A stretch of DNA of 9,758 bases, from positions 1 through 9,758 of the forward strand of contig CALLJI010000128.1 in the NCBI GenBank assembly GCA_938091475.1, written 5' to 3'. Below the pieces are notes generated by a model that was not told the origin of the DNA, searched no databases, and saw only the letters and a list, made by a program, of their open reading frames with translations. The position numbers were made by a program, and so were the translations under genes. Positions 8,558 through 9,758 of this stretch are shown one piece after another (the first letter of the stretch is position 1; every line of letters begins with the position of its first letter). The stretch is from an uncultured Caldimicrobium sp. (GTDB lineage: Bacteria; Desulfobacterota; Thermodesulfobacteria; Thermodesulfobacteriales; Thermodesulfobacteriaceae).

Positions 8558-9085
8558 CTAAATCTTTTGCAAATTGGTAAAATCTATATCTACAGGAGTT
8601 TCTCTTCCAAAAATGCTTACCAATACCTTTACCTTTCCTTTATCAGCTTTTACCTCATCTACAATACCTATAAAATTAGCAAAGGGACCTTCAATAATTT
8701 TTACTTTATCACCAGGCATAAACTGATATCGCGGCTTAGGTTTAATCTCTTCAACCACAAGCTGCTTCATAAGTTTTTCTATCTCTTCTGTTCTAAAGAA
8801 ATAGATCTTATCTCCCCCTACTATATCAAGAACACCTTCAAAAGATTTAAGTTTTTCCTTCAAATCCTCCTCTAACTCTCCATAAACTAAAAAATAACCT
8901 GAATAAAAACGGGCTACCACTTGTTTTTCCGGAGAATACACTATTTCAATCTCCTTAGGTGGTGGGATAAAAATTTTCTCTACTTTATCACTTAAATTAT
9001 TTTCTGCAAGATACTGCAAAATCCTCTCCTTAATTTCCTCCTCTTTACCTGCCCAAACCTGTACAGAATACCAATTTTTGGCCAT
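8558..9085 (-). CDS. nusG: Transcription elongation/antitermination factor NusG
   Basis: NusG binds RNA polymerase through its N-terminal NGN domain and Rho or ribosomal protein S10 through its C-terminal KOW domain. The 175 residues are near the usual 175-185. The NGN domain (about 4-110) starts with WYSVQVWAGKEE. The KOW domain (about 121-175) is textbook: FMPGDKVKIIEGPFANFIG, then KVLVSIFGRETPVDIDF. The NGN domain differs from the usual pattern: FPGYxLV is YSGYFLV (Ser62 for Pro), and the expected TPGV is FEGV (82-85). The ATG lies 1 nt after the secE stop. Its weak ribosome-binding site (GGTGA) lies inside the last secE codons, so translation is probably coupled. Confidence 0.97.
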   Translation of the reverse strand: MAKNWYSVQVWAGKEEEIKERILQYLAENNLSDKVEKIFIPPPKEIEIVYSPEKQVVARFYSGYFLVYGELEEDLKEKLKSFEGVLDIVGGDKIYFFRTEEIEKLMKQLVVEEIKPKPRYQFMPGDKVKIIEGPFANFIGIVDEVKADKGKVKVLVSIFGRETPVDIDFTNLQKI

Positions 9086-9086
9086 T

Positions 9087-9317
9087 TCATTTCACCATAA
9101 GACTCAATATAAAATTGTAAATCAAATCAAGAATTCCTAAATAAGCCCCAATAAAAAGACTTAAAAAAATTACCATTAAACTGGTCATTAAAACCTGCTT
9201 TCGCTGTGCCCAGGTTATCTTTTTGGCTTCAAGCTTAACTTCTCTCAGAAAATTTACACTTTTATGGAGCAAATTTTCACCACTACTAATAGTTCCTCTT
9301 TTAATCCCTTTCTCCAT
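9087..9317 (-). CDS. secE: Preprotein translocase subunit SecE
   Basis: SecE clamps the SecY channel in the inner membrane and is essential for protein export. The 76 residues are the short form typical of most bacteria outside the enterics, with one membrane segment (about 43-74, MTSLMVIFLSLFIGAYLGIL onwards). The conserved amphipathic stretch before it reads FLREVKLEAKKITWAQRKQV (23-42). The common TWP is TWA here. The segment FLREVK...KKITW is the family signature, and the position directly before nusG supports the call. The ATG follows AAGGTGA. The gene begins 21 nt after the tRNA and ends 1 nt before nusG. Confidence 0.96.
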   Translation of the reverse strand: MEKGIKRGTISSGENLLHKSVNFLREVKLEAKKITWAQRKQVLMTSLMVIFLSLFIGAYLGILDLIYNFILSLMVK

Positions 9318-9338
9318 ATAAATTCACCTTACAAGAAA

Positions 9339-9412
9339 CAGGGCAGGAGGGACTTGAACCCCCAGCCTTCGGATTTGGAGTCCGATGCTCTGCCAACTTG
9401 AGCTACTGCCCT
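9339..9412 (-). tRNA. trnW: tRNA-Trp (anticodon CCA)
   Basis: The complete 74-nt cloverleaf reads as follows: acceptor AGGGCAG / CTGCCCT (7 bp), D-arm GCTC...GAGC, anticodon stem TCGGA / TCCGA with loop CTCCAAA, T-arm GGGGG / CCCTC around TTCAAGT, and discriminator G. The anticodon CCA (9378-9376) reads the Trp codon UGG. The layout matches the E. coli tRNA-Trp. The 3' CCA is not encoded (TTT follows), so it must be added by the nucleotidyltransferase. The tRNA lies 3 nt after the rpmG stop and 21 nt before secE, so it is co-transcribed and must be cut out of the messenger. Confidence 0.98.
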
Positions 9413-9415
9413 ATC

Positions 9416-9586
9416 TTATTTTTTTACCTCCCTATGCAAAGTGTGCCTTTTATCCCAAGGACAATACTTTTTAAGCTCCAATCTATTGGGAGTATTTCTC
9501 CTGTTTTTGCTTGTAGTATAGTTTATTCTTTTACACTCTGTACATTGCATATAAATAGTTATCCTTGCCTCGCCCTTTTTAGCCAT
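9416..9586 (-). CDS. rpmG: Ribosomal protein L33
   Basis: This 56-residue protein of the large subunit lies near the E site. It begins [18 protein letters not shown], continues with [18 protein letters not shown], and ends in HTLHREVKK. The zinc ribbon is partial: Cys15, Cys18 and Cys42 are present, but the fourth position is Asp45 (CPWD), as in the CPRD form of some L33 proteins, so zinc binding is uncertain. The ATG follows AAGGGGA, which overlaps the stop codon of tuf 10 nt upstream. The stop TAA is only 3 nt before the mature 5' end of tRNA-Trp. Confidence 0.95.
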   Translation of the reverse strand: MAKKGEARITIYMQCTECKRINYTTSKNRRNTPNRLELKKYCPWDKRHTLHREVKK

Positions 9587-9596
9587 CTCTATCCCC

Positions 9597-9758
9597 TTAT
9601 TCTATGATCTTAGTTACAACTCCAGCTCCAACGGTCCTTCCTCCCTCTCTAATGGCAAACCTCAAACCCTCCTCTAACGCCACAGGCTTTATCAACTCAA
9701 TCTCTAACTCCACATTGTCACCAGGCATTACCATCTCCACTCCCTCAGGCAACTTTAC
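9597..9758 (-). CDS. tuf: Elongation factor Tu (C-terminal 53 residues; runs off the right edge)
   Basis: EF-Tu carries aminoacyl-tRNA to the ribosome. Only the end of domain 3 is in the window. It reads [20 protein letters not shown] and then [20 protein letters not shown], ending in IIE and TAA. These are the family's hallmark strings, so the call is firm despite the short length. The stop is followed after 10 nt by rpmG, whose ribosome-binding site begins in the stop codon. The GTPase domain is outside the window. Whether this is the only tuf copy cannot be told here. Confidence 0.97.
   Translation of the reverse strand, partial: VKLPEGVEMVMPGDNVELEIELIKPVALEEGLRFAIREGGRTVGAGVVTKIIE

Noticed and set aside
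9416..9586. L33 with a missing zinc cysteine (Asp45) as a damaged gene
   Set aside because: A CPxD form is already known among normal L33 proteins. The frame, length and ribosome-binding site are intact.

Overview
This window is a single, densely packed minus-strand cluster of the bacterial translation and transcription machinery. Transcription runs from the right edge to the left edge: 3' end of tuf (EF-Tu), rpmG (L33), tRNA-Trp(CCA), secE, nusG, rplK (L11), rplA (L1), an L10-leader RNA, rplJ (L10), rplL (L7/L12), rpoB (RNA polymerase beta) and the first half of rpoC (beta'). I see no plus-strand gene, no mobile element, no CRISPR array and no sign of transfer. Both edge genes continue outside the window.

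The organism is a bacterium. RpoB carries the lineage insertion near the active-site lysines that Proteobacteria and relatives share. The proteins are rich in Lys and Glu, the DNA is A+T-rich, and the order tuf-rpmG-trnW-secE-nusG-rplKAJL-rpoBC is kept. I would guess a thermophilic member of the Thermodesulfobacteriota (for example the Caldimicrobium/Thermodesulfobacterium group). This is an inference from protein style only, not a search result.

Right third (about 8558-9758): tuf, rpmG, tRNA-Trp, secE and nusG are separated by 10, 3, 21 and 1 nt, so the tRNA must be cut out of a messenger. Middle (6267-8534): rplK, rplA, rplJ and rplL supply the L1 stalk, the L11 GTPase-centre protein and the L10-L7/L12 stalk. 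The only long gap here, 160 nt before rplJ, holds a structured RNA that matches the L10 autoregulatory leader, plus an extra upstream hairpin. Left two thirds (1-6266): rpoB and rpoC. A 102-nt gap before rpoB holds a promoter-like sequence and an 11-bp hairpin with a broken T-rich tail. This is the place where polymerase synthesis can be uncoupled from ribosomal-protein synthesis.

I found no undescribed multi-gene system. The points worth a second look are regulatory and structural: the two-hairpin L10 leader, the exposed Shine-Dalgarno before a TTG start in rplJ, the overlap of promoter and attenuator before rpoB, the very tight rpmG/tRNA junction, a divergent rifampicin-pocket sequence in RpoB, a divergent NusG N-terminal domain, and a long L10 stalk helix.
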